Source: a virus
Virus record (IMG/VR): IMGVR_UViG_3300029995_000032
Coordinates: 1 to 30,108 of that record
Strand: one strand, 5' to 3'
Length of the DNA stretch: 30,108 nt
Numbering within the stretch: the stretch's first letter is position 1; each line of letters begins with the position of its first letter. Below are positions 5,460 to 12,514 of this stretch, piece after piece. The notes beneath the pieces are model-generated. The model saw nothing but the letters and a program-made list of their open reading frames with translations, made no database searches and was not told where the DNA came from. Both the position numbers and the translations under genes were made by a program.

Positions 5460-5535
5460 TGGATTTTTGCTTACATCTGGTGCTTTAAGTAAATTGCTAG
5501 AAACAGCAGAGAAATGTAAAAGTACTGCAAAGTAA
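5344..5535 (+). CDS. Outer-membrane spanin lipoprotein (Rz1-like), nested
   Basis: This 63-aa frame starts at ATG 5344, with AAGGA 8 bases upstream, inside the i-spanin gene in another frame. The N-terminus is a textbook lipoprotein signal, MAMLLLLSLALTAC, with lipobox LTAC and the lipidated Cys at residue 14. The mature part is short, polar and about 50 residues. A longer frame from 5278 has no ribosome site and would bury the signal. It extends 76 bases beyond the i-spanin stop. This pairing implies a host with an outer membrane. Confidence 0.8.
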   Translation: MAMLLLLSLALTACSQTQTVVMPESKVQKMLKGESASFDGFLLTSGALSKLLETAEKCKSTAK

Positions 5536-5634
5536 AGGAATTTTATGTTTTTTAAAAAATGGAGAAACAATCTAATTAAAGTATTATTAACTTTGTGCAG
5601 TGACCAATGCACAATTAAAAAGGAGATTTTAAAA

Positions 5635-5832
5635 ATGAGCCAAGAACTTGATAACCTAACTGCTTCTGTAACTGCACTTGCCACTAATGTAGCTGCTGCT
5701 ACTGCTGAAATTGCAAAACTGACTACTGAAAAAGAAGACCCTGCTGCACTTCAGACTTTGACTGTTCAGATTAACGCTGCTAATTCTGCTTTAGCTGCTG
5801 CTGTTCCTGCTGCTGTGACGCCTGCTGCTTAA
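5635..5832 (+). CDS. Small Ala-rich coiled-coil phage protein
   Basis: This 65-aa protein begins MSQELDNLTASVTAL and continues as an Ala/Thr-rich helix, followed by a DPAALQTL segment and an Ala/Pro tail. Small proteins of this kind are common in tailed phages near lysis or tail-fiber genes; their role is not known to me. AAGGAG lies 9 bases before ATG 5635. An in-frame ATG at 5545 with its own AAAGGAA would add 30 basic residues, so a longer form is possible; I prefer the shorter because it matches the usual family N-terminus. Confidence 0.7.
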   Translation: MSQELDNLTASVTALATNVAAATAEIAKLTTEKEDPAALQTLTVQINAANSALAAAVPAAVTPAA

Positions 5833-5846
5833 TTGTATGTAAATTT

Positions 5847-5870
5847 AAAGGTAGCAATGTTGCTACCTTT
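5847..5870 (+). terminator. 11-bp perfect hairpin, terminator-like
   Basis: AAAGGTAGCAA (5847-5857) and TTGCTACCTTT (5860-5870) are exact complements. The only T run is the end of the stem, so it may be a partial terminator or an RNA-stability hairpin after the lysis cassette. Confidence 0.6.
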
Positions 5871-5894
5871 ATGTGAATATGCAAGGAGCTTAAA

Positions 5895-6017
5895 ATGTGC
5901 TACGTCTGCCCACATTTATATATTTTAGCAGAACATTGTGGTCTTTGCTATCAAGACATTGACGATGAAGAGATACTTGAAGAAGCAATCCGTAATTTTG
6001 AGTTAGGAGAATGTTAG
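5895..6017 (+). CDS. Tiny zinc-ribbon-like protein (40 aa)
   Basis: AAGGAG lies about 9 bases before ATG 5895. The protein has the pattern Cys2-x2-Cys5-x9-Cys15-x2-Cys18, a plausible minimal zinc-binding knuckle pair, followed by an acidic helix and a terminal Cys. It ends one base before the HNH start, and the sequence near its end (AGGAG at 6005-6009) is the ribosome site for that gene. Function is unknown; it may work with the HNH nuclease. Confidence 0.6.
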   Translation: MCYVCPHLYILAEHCGLCYQDIDDEEILEEAIRNFELGEC

Positions 6018-6018
6018 C

Positions 6019-6423
6019 TTGCCCTCTGCCCCTAGAAAACCTTGCAGAAAGTCGGGATGTAATAAACTTACTGTGGGTACATATTGTGGAGATCATGCTA
6101 TTCAAAAGCAAGTAGAACAAAAGCAAGAACGTATTAAGTATGATAAAGAACGAGGTACTTCGGCAAGTAGAGGCTATACTTCAAGATGGAGCAGAGTAGC
6201 AAAACTTTATCGTATAGAGAATCCTTGGTGCGTTAAATGCAAAGCTAAGGGCATTTTAAAGTTTAACGAATGTGTCGACCACATAGAACCTGTAGATGGT
6301 CCTGATGATCCTAAGTTTTGGGATGAAAGTAATTGGCAAGGGCTTTGTATTTCATGCCACAGTGAGAAAACTGCTTCGGAAGATGGTGCTTTGGGAAATA
6401 AAAAGAAAGAAAGGTTTTTATGA
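6019..6423 (+). CDS. HNH endonuclease, packaging-associated
   Basis: This 134-aa protein is an HNH nuclease of the type found next to terminase genes in HK97-like phages, where it assists DNA cleavage by the terminase. The core is Asp87-His88, Asn105 and His114, with zinc-binding pairs Cys71/Cys74 and Cys110/Cys113. The N-terminus has a second Cys-rich knuckle (Cys9, Cys14, Cys23, His26) usual in this group. The start is a TTG at 6019, 9 bases after AGGAG; there is no better ATG. The stop overlaps the next gene as ATGA. Confidence 0.92.
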   Translation: MPSAPRKPCRKSGCNKLTVGTYCGDHAIQKQVEQKQERIKYDKERGTSASRGYTSRWSRVAKLYRIENPWCVKCKAKGILKFNECVDHIEPVDGPDDPKFWDESNWQGLCISCHSEKTASEDGALGNKKKERFL

Positions 6424-6590
6424 CAGAAGAACAAGAATTAGCTTTGTTGGTGGGCCAGCTTGACTATGATTCGCAACTTAAAGTTGGAAATTGCTATATT
6501 TGTTTAAACGAAGTTCTTAGTAGATATTCTGATGAAATTTCAATGTTGGCTTTGGCTAGAGTTGGTATTGAAAGGACGAACAAACTATGA
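6420..6590 (+). CDS. Small hypothetical acidic protein (56 aa)
   Basis: The frame is coupled to the HNH gene and to the next gene by ATGA overlaps. It is helical in appearance, with one Cys-x2-Cys pair (25/28). No family is recognised. Confidence 0.55.
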   Translation: MTEEQELALLVGQLDYDSQLKVGNCYICLNEVLSRYSDEISMLALARVGIERTNKL

Positions 6591-6739
6591 ACGAAACAAC
6601 TTTTCAGAGAGATTCTTGTAGCAATTGCAAACACAAGCATCTTAAATCCTTTGCTACTCCTTGCGACAAATGTAACGTAGCTGATAAAGAAACTCCATTT
6701 CCTAAATGGGAAAAAGAAGGAAAGTTAAATCATGAGTGA
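6587..6739 (+). CDS. Small zinc-ribbon-like protein (50 aa)
   Basis: Two Cys-x2-Cys pairs (11/14 and 26/29) with basic residues between them form a good minimal zinc-ribbon pattern. The frame begins by ATGA overlap and ends 8 bases inside the next gene. An AAAGGA site (6571-6576) lies upstream within the previous gene. Its role may be nucleic-acid or protein binding in packaging, but this rests only on motif and place. Confidence 0.6.
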   Translation: MNETTFQRDSCSNCKHKHLKSFATPCDKCNVADKETPFPKWEKEGKLNHE

Positions 6740-6869
6740 TATTGACTTTAAAATAACAATTAATTGTAAACTTGATAAGCCTAGTTTTAAAGAACTAAAT
6801 GAATTTATTAAAAAACTGGAAAAAATTAATAAAATTTTGTTACTTAATAAACTTTCTAGGATTAGATAA
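6732..6869 (+). CDS. Small Lys/Asn/Ile-rich protein (45 aa)
   Basis: AAGGA precedes ATG 6732 by about 8 bases. The protein is basic, with a C-terminal helix rich in Lys, Ile and Leu. It ends 1 base before the terminase small-subunit start. No family is recognised, and the very AT-rich composition makes the coding call less certain. Confidence 0.5.
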   Translation: MSDIDFKITINCKLDKPSFKELNEFIKKLEKINKILLLNKLSRIR

Positions 6870-6870
6870 A

Positions 6871-7362
6871 ATGGTAGGAAAAAGACCGAATATAACTGCT
6901 TTGCATGTTGTAGATAAAGCCCATGCTTATCGGCATAAAGATCAACCTGAACCGTCTAAAGATACTCCCGTTGCTCCTGAATATCTTTCAGAAGAAGCAA
7001 AAGCTATTTTTAATGAACTAGTTGAAACGATTAACGAACTTTATCCTGCTTCTGCTTCTCATACTGAAATGATTGCTTTATATGCCGAACATAAAGAACT
7101 TGCATTGCAAATGGATTGGTTTTTAAGAAGCATTGATCCTGAAACCGGCAGACAGCACGGTCATACCTACACAACTTTAAATAAACTTGGCGAGAAGATG
7201 ATTAAGCCTAGACCTGAAGTAAAAATACTTCATGACGCTAGGGTATCTTGTTCCAATATACTTAAAGAATTCGGGCTTTCCCCTTCTAGCCAGCGTTCGG
7301 TTAAAATTGAAAAGAAAAAAGCAGTTGAAAATGCTTTTGCTAATCTTGATAAAATAGGTTAA
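6871..7362 (+). CDS. Terminase small subunit (P27-like)
   Basis: This 163-aa protein fits the P27-type small terminase family. After a basic N-terminus it has PEYLSEEAKAIFNELV (about 36-51), a central helical region, and LKEFGLSPSSQRSVK near the C-terminus, matching the family's G-L-P-x-S-R ending. It recognises phage DNA and presents it to the large subunit. I choose ATG 6871, with an AGGA about 10 bases upstream; a frame reaching back to 6799 would overlap the preceding gene. Unusually, the large subunit does not follow directly: a homing-type nuclease lies between them. Confidence 0.85.
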   Translation: MVGKRPNITALHVVDKAHAYRHKDQPEPSKDTPVAPEYLSEEAKAIFNELVETINELYPASASHTEMIALYAEHKELALQMDWFLRSIDPETGRQHGHTYTTLNKLGEKMIKPRPEVKILHDARVSCSNILKEFGLSPSSQRSVKIEKKKAVENAFANLDKIG

Positions 7363-7455
7363 CATGTTTAGTCAGATGTGGTAGCGTGTGTCCTACATAA
7401 ATCACGTATCGTGCAGGATGCGTTAAGGTAGTGCGATCTTCCCTGGTCGCCACTT

Positions 7456-7500
7456 GCAAAGCCCTTAATTTTCGACTGCGCTCGAAATTTTGGGCTTTGC
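7456..7500 (+). promoter_or_regulatory. Long hairpin before the GIY-YIG gene
   Basis: GCAAAGCCC (7456-7464) and GGGCTTTGC (7492-7500) are perfect 9-bp complements, with TTTCGA/TCGAAA (7470-7475/7482-7487) inside. CATTTTT follows. It could end transcription from the terminase small-subunit gene, or limit access to the GGAG at 7508-7511, as hairpins do before some phage homing-endonuclease genes. The rest of the gap (7363-7455) holds no gene I can see. Confidence 0.65.
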
Positions 7501-7517
7501 TCATTTTTGGAGTTGCT

Positions 7518-8471
7518 ATGTATGAAATTGAAGATATATCCGTCTTAGAAGTTTCGATTAAAATTCGAGTTAGAGAAAAGAATGGAATTAGTACAAAACC
7601 GACTAATATTTATATTTGTTGCGACCCTTTAACAATGGAACCTAGATATATAGGAAAAACTGTAAAGCCGGTGCATGTTAGAATCAGAGAGCATACTACA
7701 AAAGTAAACAATACTTATTCGAATAAATGGTTTCATAAGATAAAAGTACCATATTATTTTATAGTCGAAATAGTTCCCCCTGGTGAAAATTGGGCTGAAG
7801 CTGAACAATTTTGGATAGCTTATTTTAAAAGTTTAGGAGCTAGACTTACAAATCTTTCTTTTGGTGGTGAAGGAACTACTGGATATAAACTCTCAGATGA
7901 AGCAAAAGATAAAATAAGAGTAAAGTCAAAAGGACGAATTGTTTCAAAAGAAACTCGCATTAAATTGAGTATTGGTAGTTTGGGCAAAGAAAAATCAAAA
8001 CTTCATAGAGAACGAATGAGCAAATCTAATAAATTAAGATGCTTGGGAGTTTTTAGAACTGAAGAAGATAGATTGGCGATAGCTGCTGGAATGATAGGCT
8101 TAGTGCCGACTCCAAGGTCTGAACAAGCAAAACGAAATATGAGCGAATCCCAAAAAGGTCACTCTGTTTCTGAATCATGTAAAGAAAATATTAGAAAAGC
8201 GTTGATTGGACGAAAACTTTCAGAGGAACACAAAGCGCATATTAGCGAAAGTGGAAAAGGCCGAAAATTTACCGAAGATCACAAAGAAAAAATAAGTAGC
8301 GCGTTAACTGGTAAAGTTCGTACCGCTGAACATTGCGCTAAAATTAGCGATGGTAAAAAGGGAAAGAATAAAGGTCCAATGCCGCCAGAAGTTTTAGCTA
8401 AAAAAATGGCAGCTTACTATAAAAATAAAGAAACTAAAGAAATTTTAGCAGCGTGGAGTTGTGCGCTATGA
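7518..8471 (+). CDS. GIY-YIG homing-type endonuclease with NUMOD3 repeats
   Basis: This 317-aa protein has an N-terminal GIY-YIG nuclease domain: NIY (30-32), YIG (44-46), Arg55/Arg57 in the helix after it, and Glu96 as metal-binding acid. From about residue 120 it has at least five NUMOD3-type repeats of about 17 residues (pattern G-KLSEEHK-HIS-S-KG), as in SegA- or I-TevI-like enzymes that bind DNA. GGAG lies 6 bases before ATG 7518; the frame's extension to 7431 crosses the hairpin and is unlikely. No intron is evident, so it is a free-standing selfish gene between terS and terL, coupled to terL by ATGA. Confidence 0.9.
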   Translation: MYEIEDISVLEVSIKIRVREKNGISTKPTNIYICCDPLTMEPRYIGKTVKPVHVRIREHTTKVNNTYSNKWFHKIKVPYYFIVEIVPPGENWAEAEQFWIAYFKSLGARLTNLSFGGEGTTGYKLSDEAKDKIRVKSKGRIVSKETRIKLSIGSLGKEKSKLHRERMSKSNKLRCLGVFRTEEDRLAIAAGMIGLVPTPRSEQAKRNMSESQKGHSVSESCKENIRKALIGRKLSEEHKAHISESGKGRKFTEDHKEKISSALTGKVRTAEHCAKISDGKKGKNKGPMPPEVLAKKMAAYYKNKETKEILAAWSCAL

Positions 8472-10192
8472 CCTACTTGGAAAAATCTTTAAAATATTGC
8501 GAAGATGTAATTAACGATACCCTATCTAATCGTAAATCTTGCAATTTTGAAAAATTAGCTTGCAAACGTCAACTTAAAGATTTAGAGCGCCAGAATTATG
8601 AAAACTTTCCGTATTATTTTGATGAAAAAGCTGGCGATAGGCATTGCCGATTTATGGAAATGCTGCCTCATGTAAAAGATCAATGGAAAGGTACTCTTTT
8701 AACTTTGGAGCCGCACCAAGTCTTTATGCACCATACTCTATACGGATGGCGAAAAAAAAGCAATGGCTTTAGAAGGTTTTCTAAAGCTTATTTTGAACTT
8801 CCTAGAAAGCAAGGTAAATCATTTTCTGCGGCTGGAATTGCACTTTATATGGGGTTTGCTGATAAAATTTACGGGGCTGAAGTATATTGTGCGGCAACTA
8901 CTGAATCTCAAGCACAAATGGTTTTTAAACCAGCTTGGCAAATGGTTCAGATGAATAACGATTTGAAAGAAGCGTTCGGCTTAACTTTGGCAGGAACTCC
9001 AAAAAACCCAACTTCTATATATAGACTTGAAGACATGTCTTTAGTTTCGCCTGTAGTTGGTCGTGCTTCAGACGGTCAAGCCCCTTCGTGCGCAATTATT
9101 GACGAATACCACGAACATCCAAACAGTAGTTTGCTAGATGCTTTTGTAACTGGAACTGGAAGCAGGCAACAACCGTTAATTTTAATAATTACAACTGCTG
9201 GTTTTGATACAACTTATCCTTGTTACGAAGAACACTTAGAAGCTATTAAAATTTTAGAAGGTAGCTTAGAAAAGGAGCATGTTTTTGTAGCAATGTTTGG
9301 AATTGATAATGACGACGATTGGACTGATTTTGAAGTATGGAAAAAGGCGAATCCTAATTACGGAGTTTCCATACAAGAAGACGGGTTAATGATTCAATAT
9401 CAAGATGCTATGAATAGTTTAAAAAATAGAAATACTCTTTTATGCAAGCATTTAAACAAATGGATGAATGCAGGTTCAGCCTGGATGGATATGCAAAAGT
9501 TTGAATTGTGTAAAAGACCTGATTTAAAATTAGAAGACTTTTACGGTCATGAAGTTTGGATAGGTGTAGATTTAGCAAACAAAATAGATTTGTGTGCTGT
9601 TCAACTTTTATTTAAATTACCAGATGGAGGTTTTGTTACTTTTGGGAAATACTATCTTCCTGAAGAAATTGTAAATAAAAAAGAAAATTCGCATTACCAA
9701 CTTTGGCGTGACGAAGGTCTTTTAATAACAACTGAAGGTGCTGTTACTGACTTTTTTAAAATAGAAGAAGATTTAAAAGAACTTGATAAACTGTTTGTTA
9801 TAAAAGAACTCGACTTTGATCAAAAAGAAGCTCATTTTTGGGTGCAAACAATTCAATTGTGGGCTAATTTTGAATGTATTGAAATACCTCAATCTGCTCA
9901 ATTTATAAGCGAACCAATGAAGACTTTAGAATCTTTAATTTATGATGGCAAAATGTTGCATGATGGAAATAAACTTTTAACTTGGTCTTTTGGAAATGTA
10001 ATTCAAAAACTAAGTAGAGGCTCAAGTTCTGTAAAATATTATTATCCAGCTAAACAAACTAATGCTAATAAAATTGATCCGGTATGCGCTTTAATTATGG
10101 CTCTAAGCAGAGCTTTAGTATGTGAAGACGACGGTAATATTTACAACAAACGCGCCGCAAGAGGCGAAAAAGACATATTGAGGGTGCTATGA
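8468..10192 (+). CDS. Terminase large subunit
   Basis: This 574-aa protein is the packaging ATPase-nuclease. Walker A is PRKQGKSF (112-119), Walker B is AIIDEYHE (209-216, Asp212-Glu213), and ITTAGFDTT (241-249) matches the coupling motif region. The nuclease domain starts near WIGVDLA with Asp368. Length and order fit the HK97/P27-type Terminase_1 family. I choose ATG 8468, overlapping the endonuclease stop and 9 bases after GGAG; a GTG at 8453 has no ribosome site. It docks on the portal and pumps DNA into the prohead. Confidence 0.95.
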   Translation: MTYLEKSLKYCEDVINDTLSNRKSCNFEKLACKRQLKDLERQNYENFPYYFDEKAGDRHCRFMEMLPHVKDQWKGTLLTLEPHQVFMHHTLYGWRKKSNGFRRFSKAYFELPRKQGKSFSAAGIALYMGFADKIYGAEVYCAATTESQAQMVFKPAWQMVQMNNDLKEAFGLTLAGTPKNPTSIYRLEDMSLVSPVVGRASDGQAPSCAIIDEYHEHPNSSLLDAFVTGTGSRQQPLILIITTAGFDTTYPCYEEHLEAIKILEGSLEKEHVFVAMFGIDNDDDWTDFEVWKKANPNYGVSIQEDGLMIQYQDAMNSLKNRNTLLCKHLNKWMNAGSAWMDMQKFELCKRPDLKLEDFYGHEVWIGVDLANKIDLCAVQLLFKLPDGGFVTFGKYYLPEEIVNKKENSHYQLWRDEGLLITTEGAVTDFFKIEEDLKELDKLFVIKELDFDQKEAHFWVQTIQLWANFECIEIPQSAQFISEPMKTLESLIYDGKMLHDGNKLLTWSFGNVIQKLSRGSSSVKYYYPAKQTNANKIDPVCALIMALSRALVCEDDGNIYNKRAARGEKDILRVL

Positions 10193-10344
10193 ATGAACTG
10201 GAAGAACATTGGAAAAGAACCGTTCGTTTAATGCTTTATAATATTGATATTAAAGAAGAAATGTTAGACCTTTATTTTAAAGCTGGTTTTACTTGCGAAC
10301 AAGCTTTTCTAAAAATTAAACAGACATTTATGGCTATTTTATAG
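10189..10344 (+). CDS. Small hypothetical protein (51 aa)
   Basis: The frame starts at an ATGA overlap with the terminase stop and is predicted to be all-helical, with one Cys. An AGGG lies about 5 bases upstream. No family is recognised. Twelve bases separate it from the next gene. Confidence 0.55.
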   Translation: MNELEEHWKRTVRLMLYNIDIKEEMLDLYFKAGFTCEQAFLKIKQTFMAIL

Positions 10345-10355
10345 AAAGGAGAGTT

Positions 10356-10676
10356 ATGACAACTTTAGATTGTGTTGCTAGTGAAAAAGGCAAAATTAGT
10401 TTTGAACAACATCGTGTTGAAAATTTTGATTATAGCAAAGAAATTACTATTTGCAAAATAAACGCCACGGTAACTGATAGAAATGGTTTAAGTTGGTCTA
10501 AAGACTTGCCTACAAAAGAAGGTTGGTATTGGCTGAAGCGTGATGAAGATTTTGAGATAATTTACATCCACTACGATGCTTATGATGATCCTTACATTGA
10601 AGGTAGAGATTTGTATGAGCGTTTAACCGAAAGGAAAAATCATTTATGGTATGGCCCAATTGAGCCTCCGAAATAA
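10356..10676 (+). CDS. Phage hypothetical protein with EGWYWLK...WYGPIE motif
   Basis: This 106-aa protein follows an AAAGGAG site 4 bases before ATG 10356. It carries LPTKEGWYWLK at about 52-62 and WYGPIEPP at the end, a motif pair I know from many uncharacterised phage proteins; the function is not known. Many aromatic and acidic residues suggest a small beta-rich fold. It is the last gene before the noncoding region with two promoters. Confidence 0.75.
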   Translation: MTTLDCVASEKGKISFEQHRVENFDYSKEITICKINATVTDRNGLSWSKDLPTKEGWYWLKRDEDFEIIYIHYDAYDDPYIEGRDLYERLTERKNHLWYGPIEPPK

Positions 10677-10720
10677 CGATAACCATTATTCACAATATCC
10701 GCTGTTTTTGTAAATAATAG

Positions 10721-10749
10721 TTGACATTAAGTAAACATTTCGGTAAGGT
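10721..10749 (+). promoter_or_regulatory. sigma70-type promoter P4
   Basis: TTGACA (10721-10726) is followed after 17 bp by TAAGGT (10744-10749); the word GGTAAGGT is shared with P3. A terminator lies only about 75 bases after the expected start site, so this promoter appears to serve a small RNA. Confidence 0.7.
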
Positions 10750-10755
10750 TATTTT

Positions 10756-10837
10756 ACCTGTTTAATTGTCGCCCGATATGCGGCAATGCTTGTCCACATA
10801 AAGCTTCTGCAATTAATTTTGCAGGGGCTTTATTTTT
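10756..10837 (+). ncRNA. Candidate small RNA (~80 nt)
   Basis: A complete sRNA-like unit: promoter P4, then a first hairpin ATTGTCGC/GCGGCAAT (10765-10772/10780-10787, one G-U pair), a short single-stranded linker, and a terminator hairpin with a T run. No start codon with a reading frame is present. The transcript ends 2 bases before promoter P5, so it is separate from the head operon unless read-through occurs. The target is unknown. Confidence 0.6.
10800..10837 (+). terminator. Intrinsic terminator of the small RNA
   Basis: AAAGC/GCTTT (10800-10804/10827-10831) and CTGCAA/TTGCAG (10807-10812/10819-10824) form an interrupted 11-bp stem with a TTAATT loop, followed by ATTTTT. It insulates the head operon from upstream transcription. 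Confidence 0.85.
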
Positions 10838-10839
10838 AC

Positions 10840-10868
10840 TTGACAATATATGAAAAATCGAATATAAG
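10840..10868 (+). promoter_or_regulatory. sigma70-type promoter P5 of the head operon
   Basis: TTGACA (10840-10845) and TATAAG (10863-10868) are separated by 17 bp. It starts the operon of portal, protease and capsid genes, with a leader of about 75 nt. Confidence 0.8.
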
Positions 10869-10892
10869 ATTATCAACACTGCTTCACTACAA

Positions 10893-10946
10893 CGGGTAGA
10901 GAAGCTGCCGAAACGAAGCCGGGACACAGCAAACAGGAGCTACCCG
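10893..10946 (+). promoter_or_regulatory. Structured leader over the head-operon ribosome site
   Basis: CGGGTAG (10893-10899) pairs perfectly with CTACCCG (10940-10946), and GCTG with CAGC (10904-10907/10927-10930) inside. The Shine-Dalgarno AGGAG (10935-10939) touches the stem and the stem's 3' strand fills the gap before the TTG start at 10950. Folding should therefore affect initiation. AGGAGCTACC (10935-10944) is also an exact complement of an apical loop in the RNA at 3849-4130. Confidence 0.5.
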
Positions 10947-10949
10947 CAC

Positions 10950-11144
10950 TTGATTAAACGCATTCTCTCCATAGTGCCGGACAAGTCCGACAGCTTCTTG
11001 TATTTAGGTACAGGAGCGGTCTTTTTCGGCGTCTATCTTATTTACCCTCCTGCTGCTTACATCACCGTGGGGCTCATATTTTTGTATGTCGCTTGGTTGC
11101 AAGCCAAACCTCCCGTAATGCTTTCTGCAAAGGAGAGTGAATAA
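10950..11144 (+). CDS. Small membrane protein before the portal gene
   Basis: This 64-aa protein has two hydrophobic stretches, at about residues 16-34 and 36-52, joined by YPPAA. Similar tiny membrane proteins beginning with a basic segment and SIVPDK-like sequence sit just upstream of the portal gene in many HK97-like phages; their role is unknown. The start is a TTG at 10950, ten bases after AGGAG. The stop overlaps the portal start as TAATG. Confidence 0.75.
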   Translation: MIKRILSIVPDKSDSFLYLGTGAVFFGVYLIYPPAAYITVGLIFLYVAWLQAKPPVMLSAKESE

Positions 11145-12514
11145 TGGCCTTGCTAGCCCCTGCATTTGAGTCGAGAGCCGCTACAGGGGCAATTTTACCG
11201 CTTTCTGGCGGTGATCCTGCATTGTCTACCTACTTCGGTGGTGGCGGTATCAGCAATTCGGGGCAAAATGTAAATTCAAACACCGCCCTTAAAACCTCAA
11301 CAGTTTATGCTTGTATTAATCGCAGAGGCAAATGCTTTGCAATGTTGCCTCTTCACATTATGCGCAAATTGCCCGGTGGCGGTCATGAAATAGCGGATAA
11401 GTTCAGGCTGTATAAGCAAATGAATCTAAGCCCTAATGCTTGGCAGACGTCTTACGAATGGCGTTTAACTGGCATGCTTCATATTCAAATGCGCGGCAAC
11501 TTTTATAATTACATTCAATCAACGCCCGGGCGTGGTTTAAATCAATTAATACCTCTTGATCCTGATAGAGTATGGCCGTTTATAGTAACTCCTTTGGGTG
11601 TTACGTATTACATGTATGACAATAGCCCAACTCCTCCGGCGAATTCAAAGGTTTATTACCAATACTTTCCATTTAATGGTCAAACTGTAATTTTTGATTC
11701 GTCTGAGATTCTTCATATTAGGGGAATGAGCCAAAACAGCATTGTGGGCAAAACTGTAGTTAAGTTGTTTGCTGAAAGTTGCGGCCTTGCAATGGCAATG
11801 GAAGAACAAGGTGCAAGACTTTTTACCAACGGCGCTCAAATTTCTAAAGTTTTCGAACATCCCGGAAAGTTGGATGATGAAGCTTTTGATAGATTGCGTG
11901 AACAACTTAACGGTTATACTGGCGTAGAACAAGCTCATAGAACTATGATACTCGAAGAAGGTATGAAAGTATCAAGTCTTAGTATGACAATGCAAGATAG
12001 CCAGTTTATTGAAAGCCGTAAATTTCAAGTAGAAGACCTTTGTTCCTTCCTTGATATTCCGATGATGTTGATTCATCGTTCCGGGGATAAGAACCAAACG
12101 TTTGCTTCTGCTGAAGTTGTCATGCAAATGTTCGTTACTTTAAGTATGCAACCTGACTTTGAAAATTGGGAGCAACGACTTAAAAAAGATTTGCTTTACG
12201 ATTCGGAACAAGATTACTTTTTTAAATTTGATTTTGATGAACTTATGCGTGGCGACTCTGCTGCAAGAGCTTCTTATTATAAGTCTCGTTTTGATACAGG
12301 TTCGATTACTCCTAATGACATTAAACGTAAAGAGGGTGAAAGTCCTTATAACAACGAAGAGAGTGATTTAACTTATGTTCAACCTGGGGTTTTACCTGCA
12401 AAATTAGCAGGACAACAAAATCAACCAGCACCAAGCGAAACAAAGCAAATAGATTCGACTAAAGTTGCTGAACCTAAAGTTATTGAACCTAAAAAAGTTG
12501 AGGAGGCTAAATGA
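11144..12514 (+). CDS. Portal protein (HK97 family)
   Basis: This 456-aa protein matches the HK97-type portal family: TSTVYACINRRGKCFAMLPL (51-70 region), MRGNFYNYI, LIPLDPDRVWP, and a C-terminal segment with KSRFDTGSITPNDIKRKEG typical of the family. The last 50 residues are a Pro/Lys/Glu-rich tail. It forms the ring at one vertex, binds the terminase and is the entry for DNA. AGGAG lies 8 bases before ATG 11144. Coupled by ATGA to the next gene. Confidence 0.95.
   Translation: MALLAPAFESRAATGAILPLSGGDPALSTYFGGGGISNSGQNVNSNTALKTSTVYACINRRGKCFAMLPLHIMRKLPGGGHEIADKFRLYKQMNLSPNAWQTSYEWRLTGMLHIQMRGNFYNYIQSTPGRGLNQLIPLDPDRVWPFIVTPLGVTYYMYDNSPTPPANSKVYYQYFPFNGQTVIFDSSEILHIRGMSQNSIVGKTVVKLFAESCGLAMAMEEQGARLFTNGAQISKVFEHPGKLDDEAFDRLREQLNGYTGVEQAHRTMILEEGMKVSSLSMTMQDSQFIESRKFQVEDLCSFLDIPMMLIHRSGDKNQTFASAEVVMQMFVTLSMQPDFENWEQRLKKDLLYDSEQDYFFKFDFDELMRGDSAARASYYKSRFDTGSITPNDIKRKEGESPYNNEESDLTYVQPGVLPAKLAGQQNQPAPSETKQIDSTKVAEPKVIEPKKVEEAK

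Noticed and set aside
7363-7517. Promoter at TAAGGT (7424-7429) before the GIY-YIG gene
   Set aside because: The -10-like word matches P3 and P4, but no -35-like hexamer lies at 16-18 bp upstream.
7431-7517. N-terminal extension of the GIY-YIG protein from 7431
   Set aside because: It would translate through the long hairpin, has no ribosome site, and the ATG at 7518 has a good one.
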